Source of the DNA: Pseudomonas graminis
Lineage (GTDB): Bacteria > Pseudomonadota > Gammaproteobacteria > Pseudomonadales > Pseudomonadaceae
Reading direction: 5' to 3'
Assembly (NCBI RefSeq): GCF_001705435.1
Contig: NZ_MDEN01000063.1
Coordinates: 1 to 64,000, forward strand
DNA length: 64,000 nt
Both the position numbers and the translations under genes were made by a program. Positions 22,138 to 35,522 of this stretch are shown here, one piece after another; position 1 is the first letter of the stretch, and each line of letters starts with the position of its first letter. The notes under the pieces are model-generated. The model ran no database searches. It had not been told where the DNA came from and worked only from the letters and a program-made list of their open reading frames with translations.

Positions 22138-22812
22138 TCAGACTTCGTCGGGGCTGCGCAGGTTGGTCACCGCAATACGCTGTTCGCGGCGCTGTTCCTT
22201 CTGCGACGGCATCTCGGCGCGATAAACGCCCTGGTCACCGACGACCCAGGAAAGAGGACGACGCTCCTGTCCAATGGATTCCTGCAACAGCATCAAGCCT
22301 TGCAGAAATGCCTCTGGGCGGGGCGGGCAGCCGGGCACGTAAACATCCACGGGGAGGAATTTATCCACGCCCTGAACCACGGAGTAGATGTCGTACATGC
22401 CACCGGAGTTGGCACAGGCGCCCATGGAGATCACCCACTTGGGCTCCAGCATCTGCTCGTAGAGGCGCTGGATGATCGGGGCCATCTTCAGAAACGGTGT
22501 ACCGGCGATCACCATGAAATCCGCCTGACGCGGCGATGCCCGGATGACTTCGGCGCCGAAGCGCGCGATGTCGTGGGGGGCAGTGAAGGCGGTGGTCATT
22601 TCCACATAGCAGCACGACAGACCGAAGTTGTACGGCCAAAGGGAGTTCTTGCGACCCCAGTTGACGGCACCATTCAGTACGTCTTCGAGCTTGCCCATGT
22701 AGATGTTTTTGTGGACTTGATCTTCTAACGGATCGGAAACGACTTCGCGTTCGCCGATGGGGTACTGCTCGTTAGGAGCATCCGGGTCGATCCTGGTGAG
22801 ATTATATTGCAT
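22138..22812 (-). CDS. nuoB: NADH-quinone oxidoreductase subunit B
   Basis: 224-residue subunit holding [4Fe-4S] cluster N2, the direct electron donor to quinone. The tandem cysteines in [10 protein letters not shown], the Cys in [11 protein letters not shown] and the Cys in [11 protein letters not shown] are the ligands. The ATG at 22812 (MQYNLTRID) follows nuoA by 10 nt; an in-frame TTG two codons earlier is unlikely. The C-terminal extension after the N2 domain is the gammaproteobacterial type. Confidence 0.97.
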   Translation of the reverse strand: MQYNLTRIDPDAPNEQYPIGEREVVSDPLEDQVHKNIYMGKLEDVLNGAVNWGRKNSLWPYNFGLSCCYVEMTTAFTAPHDIARFGAEVIRASPRQADFMVIAGTPFLKMAPIIQRLYEQMLEPKWVISMGACANSGGMYDIYSVVQGVDKFLPVDVYVPGCPPRPEAFLQGLMLLQESIGQERRPLSWVVGDQGVYRAEMPSQKEQRREQRIAVTNLRSPDEV

Positions 22813-22822
22813 TGCCAAAGCC

Positions 22823-23236
22823 TCATTGTTTTAGCTTCGCCTGCCGGTTACGACGACCAACGGGAGCCCAATCGAGCGCCCCTACCCGCCATAGGTAGAC
22901 AAGACCTGCCAACAGAATTGCTATGAAAACGAGCGCTTCGGCGAAGCCGGTCCAGCCGCTTTCGCGGACGGACACAGACCAGGCGTAAAGAAAGAGGGCT
23001 TCAATGTCGAAAATCACGAACAGCATCGCGACCAGATAGAATTTTGCCGAGAGCCGCAGACGGGCGCCGCCGGTGGGCAGCATGCCGGATTCGAACGGTT
23101 CGTTTTTGCTGCGGCCCCAGGCTTTGGAACCCAACAGGCTGGAGAGGCCGAGCATGAAGGCGCAGAGGCCGACGACACCAAGGAGAAACACGGCGAAGCC
23201 CCAATTGTGGGCAATCAATCCTGTCGAGTCGGGCAT
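22823..23236 (-). CDS. nuoA: NADH-quinone oxidoreductase subunit A
   Basis: First gene of the nuo operon. It encodes a 137-residue membrane subunit with three TM helices near the quinone entry. The family signature is present: [20 protein letters not shown] in the loop, then [13 protein letters not shown] with the buried acidic pair. The start at MPDSTGL (23236) is the family N-terminus; an upstream in-frame ATG (23317) would add 27 unrelated residues. The operon promoter must lie upstream, within 23237-23640. Confidence 0.95.
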   Translation of the reverse strand: MPDSTGLIAHNWGFAVFLLGVVGLCAFMLGLSSLLGSKAWGRSKNEPFESGMLPTGGARLRLSAKFYLVAMLFVIFDIEALFLYAWSVSVRESGWTGFAEALVFIAILLAGLVYLWRVGALDWAPVGRRNRQAKLKQ

Positions 23237-23677
23237 GCTGGCAGTCCTTAACAGAGAGCAAAAGTCTCTGGGCTTGAAAGAAGTAGAAGCAGTGACGATA
23301 TGTCGCAGTGCGATCAATCCCGGGATTTTATGTGCAAAAGGAGGGCAAGTAAATTTTCTGCATCAAATTTATTCGCAGGATTAATGAGATAGGTCACGGT
23401 TTTCATGCTTAGCCCCAGCAGGGGCGGGCGTCGAAGGCGCTTTGGAGAAATATGTATCGTAGGCCGAGCCGGCAATTAGCCACGACTTAAATGATAATAA
23501 ATATCATTTGGACAGGATGATTATCATGTGTCACTGCGACGTGACGAAGTTCCCGTTAATTATCGCGGGGAAGTTATCCGGTTATTGATGGCCTGATTAA
23601 TTAACTTTTATCGGCTGATGAGAGTTGTCTATCGTTAATAGTTGACTGTTAACGTAGGTTAATTCCGGGCAGTCAGC
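23237..23677. other. nuoA upstream region, no gene
   Basis: About 440 bp between nuoA and the aceA terminator, clearly AT-richer than its surroundings around 23480-23650. No reading frame with family features is present. It contains an exact inverted repeat AAATGATA/TATCATTT with a 5-nt spacer (23489-23509) and, shortly after, the palindrome ATGATTATCAT. It must hold the nuo promoter (minus strand). A Fur- or other regulator-binding role for the inverted repeats is only a guess. Confidence 0.6.
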
Positions 23678-23700
23678 AGAAAGCCGCCCGAAGGCGGCTC
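23678..23700 (-). terminator. aceA terminator
   Basis: On the minus strand AGCCGCC/GGCGGCT with loop TTCG is followed by TTCTGC. It lies about 50 nt past the aceA stop. A stable tetraloop hairpin with a short T-run. Confidence 0.7.
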
Positions 23701-23748
23701 CTGTATTCTGCGCCGGCTTTCGCCGGGAAGAGGGCGGTTCGAAAAGCG

Positions 23749-25074
23749 TCAGTGGAACTGTTCTTCTTCCGTCGAGCCAGTCAGTGCCGTCACCGAAGAC
23801 TTGCCGCCCTGAATGACCGTGGTCATGTCATCAAAGTACCCGGTGCCCACTTCCTGCTGGTGCGCCACGAACGTGTAGCCCTTGGCGGCGTCGGCGAACT
23901 CCTGTTCTTGCAGCTTCACGTAGGCAGTCATGTCGTTGCGGGCGTAGTCATGGGCCAGGTTGAACATGCTGTGCCACATGTTGTGGATGCCGGCCAGGGT
24001 GATGAACTGATGCTTGTAGCCCATTGCTGACAGCTCGCGCTGAAATTTCGCGATGGTCGCGTCGTCCAGGTTCTTCTTCCAGTTGAAGGAAGGCGAGCAG
24101 TTGTACGACAGCAGCTGATCCGGGTATTCCTTCTTGATCGCTTCGGCGAAGCGACGGGCCTCGTCCAGATCCGGCTTGGCGGTTTCACACCAGATGAGGT
24201 CGGCATACGGCGCGTACGCCAAGCCGCGGGCAATGGCCTGGTCCAGGCCGGCACGTACTTTGTAGAAGCCTTCCGGCGTGCGGGTGCCGGTGACGAACGG
24301 CTGGTCGTACGGATCGCAGTCCGACGTCAGCAGGTCCGCCGCGTTGGCGTCGGTGCGCGCCAGAATGATGGTCGGCACGCCGGCAACGTCAGCCGCCAGA
24401 CGTGCGGCCACCAGTTTCTGTACCGCCTCCTGGGTGGGGACCAGAACCTTGCCGCCCATGTGGCCGCATTTTTTCACGGACGCCAGTTGGTCTTCGAAGT
24501 GCACGCCGGCAGCGCCTGCCTCGATCATGCTCTTCATCAGCTCGTAGGCATTGAGCACGCCGCCGAAACCGGCTTCGGCGTCGGCCACGATCGGCGCGAA
24601 GTAATCGATATAGCCTTCGTCGCCCGGGTTCTTGCCGGCTTTCCACTGGATCTGGTCCGCGCGGCGAAACGAGTTATTGATGCGCTTGACCACGGTCGGC
24701 ACCGAATCCACCGGGTACAGCGACTGATCGGGGTACATCGATTCGGCGGAGTTGTTGTCCGCCGCGACTTGCCAGCCAGACAGGTAGATCGCCTGGATAC
24801 CGGCTTTGACTTGTTGCACGGCCTGACCGCCAGTGAGAGCGCCCATGCAGTTGACGAAATCCTTGTCGGGACGAAAGGACGGCTTGGCGCCCTGGGTCAC
24901 CAGGTTCCACAGCTTTTCAGCGCCCAGCTTTGCAAACGTGTGTTCAGGCTGAACCGAGCCACGCAGGCGGACGACGTCAGCAGCGGAGTAGGTGCGGGTG
25001 ACGCCTTTCCAGCGTGGATTCTCCGCCCAGTCTTTCTCGATGGCTGCAATGTGTTGTTCGCGTGTCAGTGCCAT
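23749..25074 (-). CDS. aceA: isocitrate lyase
   Basis: Cleaves isocitrate to glyoxylate and succinate, the first step of the glyoxylate shunt for growth on acetate and fatty acids. The 441-residue product is the short E. coli type. The catalytic loop KKCGHMGGK (201-209, Cys203), the metal-binding [10 protein letters not shown] (163-172), VHFEDQ (191-196) and NCSPSFNW are intact. A single gene with its own terminator and a long upstream region (25075-25700). It competes for isocitrate with the isocitrate dehydrogenase encoded at 32224-34449. Confidence 0.97.
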   Translation of the reverse strand: MALTREQHIAAIEKDWAENPRWKGVTRTYSAADVVRLRGSVQPEHTFAKLGAEKLWNLVTQGAKPSFRPDKDFVNCMGALTGGQAVQQVKAGIQAIYLSGWQVAADNNSAESMYPDQSLYPVDSVPTVVKRINNSFRRADQIQWKAGKNPGDEGYIDYFAPIVADAEAGFGGVLNAYELMKSMIEAGAAGVHFEDQLASVKKCGHMGGKVLVPTQEAVQKLVAARLAADVAGVPTIILARTDANAADLLTSDCDPYDQPFVTGTRTPEGFYKVRAGLDQAIARGLAYAPYADLIWCETAKPDLDEARRFAEAIKKEYPDQLLSYNCSPSFNWKKNLDDATIAKFQRELSAMGYKHQFITLAGIHNMWHSMFNLAHDYARNDMTAYVKLQEQEFADAAKGYTFVAHQQEVGTGYFDDMTTVIQGGKSSVTALTGSTEEEQFH

Positions 25075-25368
25075 GGGGTAAACCTCGTTGCTTGATGTTG
25101 TGGGTCTTGAGGTGAAGCGCCTTGCTTCGCCGCCGCCGGTCTTTCTTCAAGGCGCGCGGATGGCTGCTCGCTGATCCGGGGAGCATTGTTTTAGTCAGAT
25201 TTATTCGCCATCGAGATGATGAGGCGATGAAACAGCCTTGTGGGCGTAAATGACGCTAATCGGCGCGAACGTGTTGAGTTCGAGCGCGATCAGGGAGAGT
25301 TCTGCACGACCCCTGATCAGCGGGAGCGAGGCCATCATGCCTCGGCAATTTTGCCTCGTCAAACACTT

Positions 25369-25394
25369 TGTAGTGCTTTTCTGACTGCACTACA
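25369..25394. promoter_or_regulatory. inverted repeat TGTAGTGC/GCACTACA
   Basis: An exact 8-bp inverted repeat with a 10-nt spacer, about 300 bp upstream of aceA. The core TGTAGT recurs in the palindrome at 25491-25520. It may be an operator for aceA or a decayed element; no regulator gene lies nearby. Otherwise the stretch 25075-25560 shows no gene. Confidence 0.45.
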
Positions 25395-25490
25395 TCTTTC
25401 GTCTAATGGGACTTGTCGGTCAGTTTCAGGCGTGCGGGTGCTGGGAAGGGGAAGTCACCGTGGACACTGGGTGGTCACGGGTTTGCGGCG

Positions 25491-25520
25491 TTATGTAGTC
25501 CCGGATCGGGCACTACATAA
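25491..25520. promoter_or_regulatory. palindrome TTATGTAGT/ACTACATAA
   Basis: Nine-base perfect arms around the GC-rich centre CCCGGATCGGGC, sharing the half-site TGTAGT with the inverted repeat at 25369-25394. It could be a second operator or a small stem-loop. Not a standard terminator, because no T-run follows on either strand. Confidence 0.4.
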
Positions 25521-25561
25521 TTAGCGGTTTAACCGAAGCGGCACAGATGGACATGGTCCGT

Positions 25562-25667
25562 GTGGGAGCGACCGGGGTGGCGCTCCACCTTGCTCGCGAA
25601 GAGGCCAGTACATCCGCTGAATCTTCATTGGCTGAGATAGAGCCTTCGTGAGCAAGCTCACTCCCAC
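25562..25667. repeat. REP pair (REPIN-like) between aceA and secretin-like gene
   Basis: GTGGGAGCGA...TTGCTCGCGAAG (25562-25601, interrupted by a short extra segment) faces an inverted unit CTTCGTGAGCAAGCTCACTC...CCAC ending at 25667. This is the common Pseudomonas GTGGGAGC-type REP doublet. No RAYT gene is nearby. Confidence 0.8.
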
Positions 25668-25700
25668 AAGGTGTGCGCAGTAACTCGCGGTCACATCATG

Positions 25701-26489
25701 TCAATCCAGGCTATCGACCTTCACGCGCAGTTGCATGTCGTTGCTGCCCTGAGTCGAGTAGCGCCGGGCCACGCCGTGCTCGTCGGCGCGGGACTGACCG
25801 CTGGCGCCGGCCAGCGTGATCCACTCGCCCAGCCGACCACTGACTTGCGTGTCGGTGCTCTGCACCTTGATCGCGTCAGCCTGTTGCTGGCTCATGCGGT
25901 CGTTGTTGGTGCTGATGCTCAGATGGACGATATCGCCGGTGACCGTCGCCGTGACATAGAAGCCCTGGGTCACGTTGCGGTATTGAGTATTGGTCTGCGG
26001 GTAGCCATAGCCATCGGACTGCACCGAGGTGATCGGTATGCTCTGGCCCATCTGGATCAGAGCCGGCGTCCCTTCGCTGGCCTGAACCTGCTGCACGCCG
26101 CCGTCGCGGCTCGCGGTGCCGTAATTCTGGATGCGCGTCCGGCCGTCGGCGCTGAGGCGTCCGTCCTGCGAACGCACGGTGCCGTTGACCGAGTAGCCCT
26201 GGTCGCTCTGGACCGTGCTGTCACTGGTGTCGACGCTGATCATCAGACGCTTGGGCGCAGTGTCGAGCTGGCCGAGGAGGTCGCGCAGTTCGCTGATCTT
26301 GTCCGGCTCGGCGTTGACGATCAGTTTGTTGCCGTAGGCATTGACGCTGCCTTCGTTGCCCAGGAACGACTTCACAGTGGGTAGCAAATCGTCGCTGGTG
26401 CGGTAATTCAGGGGGATGACTTCAGTGGCGGCCGCGGCCGTGAAGCTGCAAGCCAACAGCAGTGAAGCGAGCAGGGTGCGTAATGACAT
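25701..26489 (-). CDS. periplasmic protein with secretin/TonB short N-terminal-like domain
   Basis: 262 residues with a clear signal peptide (MSLRTLLASLLLACSFTAAAA, about 1-21). The first 75 residues (VIPLNYRTSDDLLPTVKSFL, then LIVNAEPDKISELRDLLGQL) resemble the N1-type domain of secretins such as NolW. No secretin channel domain follows; instead there is a Ser/Thr/Gln-rich beta region to the end. It is therefore an orphan, perhaps an assembly or accessory protein. Start 26489 is preferred because it yields the signal peptide. It stands alone. Family resemblance is clear; the function is unknown. Confidence 0.8.
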   Translation of the reverse strand: MSLRTLLASLLLACSFTAAAATEVIPLNYRTSDDLLPTVKSFLGNEGSVNAYGNKLIVNAEPDKISELRDLLGQLDTAPKRLMISVDTSDSTVQSDQGYSVNGTVRSQDGRLSADGRTRIQNYGTASRDGGVQQVQASEGTPALIQMGQSIPITSVQSDGYGYPQTNTQYRNVTQGFYVTATVTGDIVHLSISTNNDRMSQQQADAIKVQSTDTQVSGRLGEWITLAGASGQSRADEHGVARRYSTQGSNDMQLRVKVDSLD

Positions 26490-26651
26490 CGGTGTGGTCT
26501 CCGCGAGGGGCGCGTCTGAACGACGAGTTTGCCAGTTTGTCGGCCTGGGCAGCACCAAGTTGAATCGCAGACAGCAAAACGCCCCGGTGCTTTTGTTTCA
26601 GCTTAGGCAGCTGAAGCGCGAACGTCGGGGCGCAAATGTCGCCAGGTGCAG

Positions 26652-27077
26652 TCAGTGCGAGTTGCGCACCATGTCCACGTGGGGCAGGCCGGCTTCAAGA
26701 AACTCGTCGCTCACCACGGTAAAGCCAAAGCGCTCATACAGCGCCGTGGCATGAACCTGTGCGCTGAGCCGCGTCTGTTTCAGGTCGCGGCGCTCTGCTT
26801 CGGCGAGGATCGCGGTGATCAACGCCTCACCCACGTTCAGGCCGCGCCAGTCCTTGAGCACGGACAATCGGCCGAATTCACCATCGGGCAGCAAGCGCGC
26901 GGTGCCCACGGCGTAATCCCCTTCAAGCGCCAGAAAGTGCAGGGCGCCTGCATCTTCCGAGTCCCATTCCAGTTCGGGCGGAACCGACTGTTCAAACACG
27001 AACACGGCGTCACGAATTCGCCGAATGTCGGCGTTGTCTTTCTGCCAGTCGGCTACCCGTACGTGGATCTTATTCAT
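26652..27077 (-). CDS. GNAT family N-acetyltransferase (ElaA-like)
   Basis: 141-residue acetyl-CoA-dependent acyltransferase. It has the N-terminal VADWQKDNADIRRIRDAVF, a central beta strand GDYAVGTARLLPDG, the acetyl-CoA loop region RGLNVGEALITAIL, and the closing ALYERFGFTVVSDEFLEAG motif seen in small GNATs. Its ATG lies inside the last codons of roxA (8-nt overlap), so it is coupled to that gene. The substrate is unknown. Confidence 0.88.
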   Translation of the reverse strand: MNKIHVRVADWQKDNADIRRIRDAVFVFEQSVPPELEWDSEDAGALHFLALEGDYAVGTARLLPDGEFGRLSVLKDWRGLNVGEALITAILAEAERRDLKQTRLSAQVHATALYERFGFTVVSDEFLEAGLPHVDMVRNSH

Positions 27078-28236
27078 CAGCAAACCCCAGACTTCCTTGT
27101 TTGACCAGCTCACAGAGCAGGTTACGTCCATCATCATCTGCCAGCCATTGGCCCAGATTGTCGATGTGCAGCGCATCGGCCGCGCAGATCATTTTCAGCA
27201 GTTCACGCAGATGGCCCGGCAACAGACGGCTCTGACCGCTGGCGAACAGCAGCAGGTCGTCTTCGACTTCCGACCACGCCAGTCGCGCGCTCGGGTTGCG
27301 GATCAGCACGGCGCCCTGTTCCAGGCTGTCGAGTAACTCGCTCTCGGCCAGTTCCGGGCCGACCACCAGTTCAGGATAGCGCGGTTCGGTCATGAACTGG
27401 CCGAACCAGGTCAACAGCAGGCGCTCGTCACCCATGTGCTCGGCGAGCAAGCCCTTCAGGCGGTCAAGGGCGTCGTGTTGAATCTGGTGCGGATCGCTGA
27501 CCGGTTGCGCGTCGGCGTCGGTGTAACGCTCTTCTTCAGGCATGAACTGGCTGAGGAAGTCCGTGAAGTGGGTCAGCACTTCGGCGGCGCTTGGCGCGCG
27601 GAACCCGACGGAGTAGGTCAGGCACTCATCCACCGCGACGCCGCAGTGGGCGAGGCGCGGCGGCAGGTAGAGCATGTCGCCCGGTTCCAGCGTCCACTCG
27701 TCGGTACCCTGGAAGTCGGCAAGGATGCGCAGGTCGGCGTGCTCGAGTAGCTTGCTTTCGGAGTCGCACATCTGGCCGATCTGCCAGTGACGCTTACCAT
27801 GGCCCTGCAGCAGGAACACGTCGTAGTTGTCAAAATGCGGACCCACGCTGCCGCCCGGCGCGGCGTAGCTGATCATCACGTCATCGATGCGCCAGCTCGG
27901 CAGGAAGCGGAAGTTTTCCAACAATTCGCTGACTTCGGGAACGAACTGATCAACCGCCTGGACCAGCAGGGTCCACTCGCGCTCTGGCAAGGTGCTGAAG
28001 TCGTCCTCGGCGAACGGGCCGCGACGCAGCTCCCACGGGCGCTCGCCTTTCTCGAGGACCAGGCGCGATTCAACTTCTTCTTCCAGTGCCAGGCCGGCCA
28101 ATTCGTCAGCGTCGATCGGGCTCTGGAAATCCGGAATGGCCTGACGGATCAGCAAAGGTTTCTTCTGCCAGTAGTCACGCAGGAACTCGCGCGCTGTGAT
28201 GCCACCTAGGAGCTGAAGAGGGATGTCAGGATTCAT
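27070..28236 (-). CDS. roxA: ribosomal protein uL16 3-hydroxylase (cupin/JmjC)
   Basis: Fe(II)/2-oxoglutarate oxygenase that hydroxylates an arginine of ribosomal protein L16 (YcfD/RoxA family). 388 residues. The N-terminal JmjC barrel shows the metal triad His134 and Asp136 in GPHFDNYDVF and the likely third ligand His197 in PRLAHCGVAV. The oligomerization and winged-helix part follows (about 210-388). Leading residues WQKKPLLIRQAIPDF are typical of the family. Coupled by overlap to the GNAT gene; purB lies upstream behind a terminator. Confidence 0.93.
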   Translation of the reverse strand: MNPDIPLQLLGGITAREFLRDYWQKKPLLIRQAIPDFQSPIDADELAGLALEEEVESRLVLEKGERPWELRRGPFAEDDFSTLPEREWTLLVQAVDQFVPEVSELLENFRFLPSWRIDDVMISYAAPGGSVGPHFDNYDVFLLQGHGKRHWQIGQMCDSESKLLEHADLRILADFQGTDEWTLEPGDMLYLPPRLAHCGVAVDECLTYSVGFRAPSAAEVLTHFTDFLSQFMPEEERYTDADAQPVSDPHQIQHDALDRLKGLLAEHMGDERLLLTWFGQFMTEPRYPELVVGPELAESELLDSLEQGAVLIRNPSARLAWSEVEDDLLLFASGQSRLLPGHLRELLKMICAADALHIDNLGQWLADDDGRNLLCELVKQGSLGFADE

Positions 28237-28275
28237 GTGTAACCTATTGAAAAAACGGATTTTTACGACGGGAAT

Positions 28276-28301
28276 AAAAACGCCCGGCTCAGCCGGGCGT
28301 T
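28276..28301 (-). terminator. purB terminator
   Basis: On the minus strand AACGCCCGGCT/AGCCGGGCGTT is followed by TTTATT, about 20 nt beyond the purB stop. A rho-independent terminator that separates purB from roxA. Confidence 0.9.
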
Positions 28302-28320
28302 CAGAGCGGGTGCAGTGCGG

Positions 28321-29751
<1,431 letters not shown>

Positions 29752-29823
29752 TCAGCCGAGGCTGGCTGACCGTTATGAGTCGCGCGATGTCGGGTCGGAA
29801 GCGAGCTGAAGGGCGTTGGCCCC

Positions 29824-30444
29824 TCAGCGGTGAAGCAATGGATACAGTTCTTTCAATAACTTGCGGCGGCTGATGACCAGTTGCCAGCGGTGACCGCCCA
29901 CTTGTCGCCACAGTCGCGCGCAACGAATCCCGGCCAGCAAAAGCGCGCGGATTTTCGACGCATTGTTAGGTTGCTGCAGATTACGCATGTCGCCGTGGAC
30001 CTGAATCCGCTGACGCAAGGTGCTCAGGGTGTCCTGATACAGCGCGCCGCTGGCGGCAATGACGTTCTCATGAGCGATACCGAAATGCTCAACCTGGGAT
30101 TTGATCTGCGGCAGGCGCTTGCCGATGGTGTCGAGCATGTCGTCGCGCTTGGACAGTTGACGCTCCAGGCCCAGCATCGCCAGGGCATAACGCAATGGTT
30201 CCCGTTGCAACGTGGCCGGATCGCGTTCCAGGGCGCTGGCGAGGGCACGATAGCCCTCGTGCAGATTCAGGTCGTCGCCACCGAACACGTCCAGCGTGTC
30301 TTTCGGGTCCATGACCAGCAGGGTGCCCATCATACAGCCCACGGCGGCTTCACCGGCCTGACCGGTCTTGGCGATGCGATCGACCAGCACGGCGGCCTGA
30401 AAGACCCCCGCCAGGGCGACGAGTTGTTCCTGAATCGGGGTCAT
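29824..30444 (-). CDS. hflD: high frequency lysogenization protein HflD
   Basis: 206-residue all-helical protein of the HflD family, associated with the cytoplasmic face of the inner membrane in E. coli, where it binds phage lambda CII. Its housekeeping role is unclear. Recognised by [20 protein letters not shown] at the N-terminus, [16 protein letters not shown] in the middle and the [18 protein letters not shown]-terminal motif. The ATG overlaps the mnmA stop by one base (TGATG), and the gene order mnmA-hflD-purB is the same as in enteric bacteria. Confidence 0.95.
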   Translation of the reverse strand: MTPIQEQLVALAGVFQAAVLVDRIAKTGQAGEAAVGCMMGTLLVMDPKDTLDVFGGDDLNLHEGYRALASALERDPATLQREPLRYALAMLGLERQLSKRDDMLDTIGKRLPQIKSQVEHFGIAHENVIAASGALYQDTLSTLRQRIQVHGDMRNLQQPNNASKIRALLLAGIRCARLWRQVGGHRWQLVISRRKLLKELYPLLHR

Positions 30445-31574
30445 CAACGTGCGTCCCTGGTGTGCCACGGCTCGGCGATTTCGATGACGCCGCCGCCCAG
30501 GCAGACCTCGCCGTCGTAAAACACGACGGACTGGCCGGGCGTGACCGCGCGTTGCGGCTCGTCGAAGGTGGCGCGGTAACCGCTTTCAGTGCGTTCCAGG
30601 GTGCAGCGCTGGTCGCTTTGGCGGTACCGTACTTTGGCGGTCAGCTGGCGCGGACTGCTCAGGTCGATCGGGTTGACCCAGTAGATCTCAGAGGCGAGCA
30701 GGGCGCGGGAAAACAGCCACGGATGCTCGTTGCCCTGGCCGACGATCAGCTCGTTGTGCTCCAGGTCCTTGACCAGTACGTACCACGGCTCATCACCGGC
30801 ATCTTTCAGCCCGCCGATGCCCAGGCCCTGGCGCTGGCCGATGGTGTGGTACATCAGGCCGGCGTGGCGACCGATGACTTCGCCTTCGGTGGTCTTGATT
30901 TCGCCGGGCTGCGCAGGCAGATATTGCTTGAGGAAGTCGGTGAAGCGACGCTCGCCGATGAAGCAAATGCCGGTCGAGTCCTTCTTCTTCGCGGTCGCCA
31001 GCTGGTATTTCTCGGCGATGGCGCGCACCTGGGGCTTCTCCAGTTCGCCGACCGGGAACAGCGTCTTGGCGATCTGCTCGCCGCCGACGGCATGCAGGAA
31101 GTAGCTCTGGTCCTTGTTCGGGTCCAGGCCCTTGAGCAGTTCGGTGCGGCCGTCGATGTCGCGGCGACGCACGTAGTGACCGGTCGCGATCAGGTCGGCG
31201 CCGAGCATGAAGGCGTAGTCGAGGAAGGCTTTGAACTTGATTTCGCGGTTGCACAGGATGTCCGGGTTCGGCGTGCGCCCGGCTTTGTATTCCTCGAGGA
31301 AGTGTTCGAAGACGTGGTCCCAGTACTCGGCCGCGAAGTTCACGGTGTGCAGTTTGATACCGATCTTGTCGCACACGGCCTGGGCGTCCGCGAGGTCGTC
31401 CATGGCGGTGCAGTATTCCGTTCCGTCGTCTTCTTCCCAGTTCTTCATGAACAGGCCTTCCACCTGGTACCCCTGCTCCATGAGCAGAAGGGCGGAGACC
31501 GAAGAATCCACGCCGCCGGACATGCCGACAATGACGCGCTTCTTTTCTGTATCGGAAAAGGCTGAATCAGACAT
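30444..31574 (-). CDS. mnmA: tRNA-specific 2-thiouridylase MnmA
   Basis: Adds sulfur to U34 of Lys, Glu and Gln tRNAs, giving s2U. 376 residues. The PP-loop GMSGGVDSS (17-25) activates the tRNA with ATP. The catalytic Cys108 (in [12 protein letters not shown]) and Cys204 (in [10 protein letters not shown]) form the persulfide pair. Functionally linked to the tusE and tusBCD genes at 50227-51614, which relay sulfur to it. It overlaps hflD and follows the Nudix gene by about 90 nt. Confidence 0.97.
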   Translation of the reverse strand: MSDSAFSDTEKKRVIVGMSGGVDSSVSALLLMEQGYQVEGLFMKNWEEDDGTEYCTAMDDLADAQAVCDKIGIKLHTVNFAAEYWDHVFEHFLEEYKAGRTPNPDILCNREIKFKAFLDYAFMLGADLIATGHYVRRRDIDGRTELLKGLDPNKDQSYFLHAVGGEQIAKTLFPVGELEKPQVRAIAEKYQLATAKKKDSTGICFIGERRFTDFLKQYLPAQPGEIKTTEGEVIGRHAGLMYHTIGQRQGLGIGGLKDAGDEPWYVLVKDLEHNELIVGQGNEHPWLFSRALLASEIYWVNPIDLSSPRQLTAKVRYRQSDQRCTLERTESGYRATFDEPQRAVTPGQSVVFYDGEVCLGGGVIEIAEPWHTRDAR

Positions 31575-31667
31575 AGGAATTCGATTGGGTAGCAGCAGGA
31601 AAGGGCGCGATTCTAACAGGGAGTCGGCGCCAAGGCTAAAAGCTATTCAGTTGCGCTGGGCGGCCGG

Positions 31668-32108
31668 TCAGTCGCGCACAACCTCGATGCTGTGAATCGG
31701 ACCTGTCAGGTAGTCGTCCACGCAGCGCAGGACCAGCTCGCTGCGCCAGCGCTCCGGTTGGCTGGCGAGTTCGTCGCGGCTGAACCAGGGGGCGCCGACG
31801 ATGCCGGTGTCCAGCGCACGCTCGGGGTGGTGTCGCGTCGCTTTGGCCGAAAAACACACACGCTGATAGGTCACGCCATTGCTTGGCGCAGTGTACAGGT
31901 AGATGCCGACGACGCCCGTCAGCTCGACGTCCCAGCCGGTTTCTTCAAGGGTTTCGCGGATGGCCGCTTCACGCAACGTCTCATCAGGCTCCAGGTGCCC
32001 GGCAGGCTGATTGAGCACCAGCTTGCCGTTTTTCAGTTCTTCAACGAACAGGAAACGGCCGTTGTCTTCGATGACGGTTGCGACGGTGATGTGGGGGTGC
32101 CAGGTCAT
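31668..32108 (-). CDS. nudJ: Nudix hydrolase, NudJ-like
   Basis: 146-residue Nudix pyrophosphohydrolase. The Nudix box is complete: G-x5-E-x7-RETLEETGWD, starting GHLEPDETLREAA. The segments VFVEELKNGKLVLNQPAGH and NGVTYQRVCFSAKA match NudJ, which hydrolyses HMP-pyrophosphate and nucleoside di/triphosphates. The start is set at MTWHPHITVATV (32108) by family alignment; MSELS (32123) is an in-frame alternative. It lies just upstream of mnmA, as in other pseudomonads. Confidence 0.88.
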   Translation of the reverse strand: MTWHPHITVATVIEDNGRFLFVEELKNGKLVLNQPAGHLEPDETLREAAIRETLEETGWDVELTGVVGIYLYTAPSNGVTYQRVCFSAKATRHHPERALDTGIVGAPWFSRDELASQPERWRSELVLRCVDDYLTGPIHSIEVVRD

Positions 32109-32178
32109 GGATAGTTCGCTCATGCGGCAGGTGTCAAAGATAGGTCGTGTATTCAGATTGCAGTACTGCGCACAAACA

Positions 32179-32204
32179 CAAACCCCGGCACGGGGCCGGG
32201 GTCT
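32179..32204 (-). terminator. idh terminator
   Basis: On the minus strand ACCCCGGC/GCCGGGGTTT with a short loop is followed by TGTGTTTG, 20 nt past the isocitrate dehydrogenase stop. Strong stem, moderate T-run. Confidence 0.8.
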
Positions 32205-32223
32205 GTGGTCGACCACTACAACC

Positions 32224-34948
<2,725 letters not shown>

Positions 34949-34989
34949 AAAAAAAAGCCGGTCAACCCTGAACGGATTGACCGGCTTTT
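34949..34989 (-). terminator. cspD terminator
   Basis: On the minus strand AAAAGCCGGTCAA/TTGACCGGCTTTT with an 11-nt loop is followed by a T-run. It lies 45 nt beyond the cspD stop. Confidence 0.9.
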
Positions 34990-35033
34990 CGAATCTCGCG
35001 CTTGAACGGTCCGGCTCAGGCGTGATTGTTACG

Positions 35034-35300
35034 CTATGCCCGCTGCTTCTCTTCCTGTCTCTGGTGTTGAGTGACGGCTTCATGGGCAGCAGCGGGGACC
35101 TGCGCAATGATCCCCACGGCGTGAAGACCTTTTGGACCCTGGATGATCTCGAACTCGACCGGCTGTCCGGCCTTCAGCGTTTTATAGCCGTCCATAGCGA
35201 TCGCCGAGTAATGAGCGAACAGGTCTTCAGACTTGCCGTCTTCAACGATGAAGCCATACCCCTTGGCGTTGTTGAACCACTTGACCTTACCGCTGTGCAT
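35034..35300 (-). CDS. cspD: cold-shock domain protein CspD
   Basis: 88-residue nucleic-acid-binding protein. The single cold-shock domain (1-68) has both RNP motifs, KGYGFI and DLFAHYSAI, followed by a basic/Gln-rich tail. CspD inhibits replication in stationary phase in E. coli. The ATG at 35300 has GAGGGATG upstream. It is divergent from clpS-clpA across a 222-bp shared promoter region (35301-35522), the arrangement conserved in gammaproteobacteria. Confidence 0.94.
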   Translation of the reverse strand: MHSGKVKWFNNAKGYGFIVEDGKSEDLFAHYSAIAMDGYKTLKAGQPVEFEIIQGPKGLHAVGIIAQVPAAAHEAVTQHQRQEEKQRA

Positions 35301-35522
35301 AGTCACATCCCTCTGCAAAGGACTCCGATGGGAGTATCATCACCTCTCATCCGCCGGACCTAAAAAATTTTGGTTGACTGCGCGGACCCTTTTTACCCAA
35401 TGTGGGTTCTATTGTTTGTAACACCGATTGGCCGATAGTCAAGGTCAAGCGGCGGTCCAGTTGAAAACCGGTATCACCGCCACCACTTATTTCAATCACG
35501 TCCTCTGTGAACCTTCTTTACC

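Noticed and set aside
20381..22225. 614-codon open frame on the plus strand opposite nuoCD
   Set aside because: Antisense shadow of a confirmed gene caused by high GC at third positions; no RBS or family similarity.
25240..25524. 94-codon frame upstream of aceA
   Set aside because: No family features, runs through the two palindromes, and lacks a convincing RBS.
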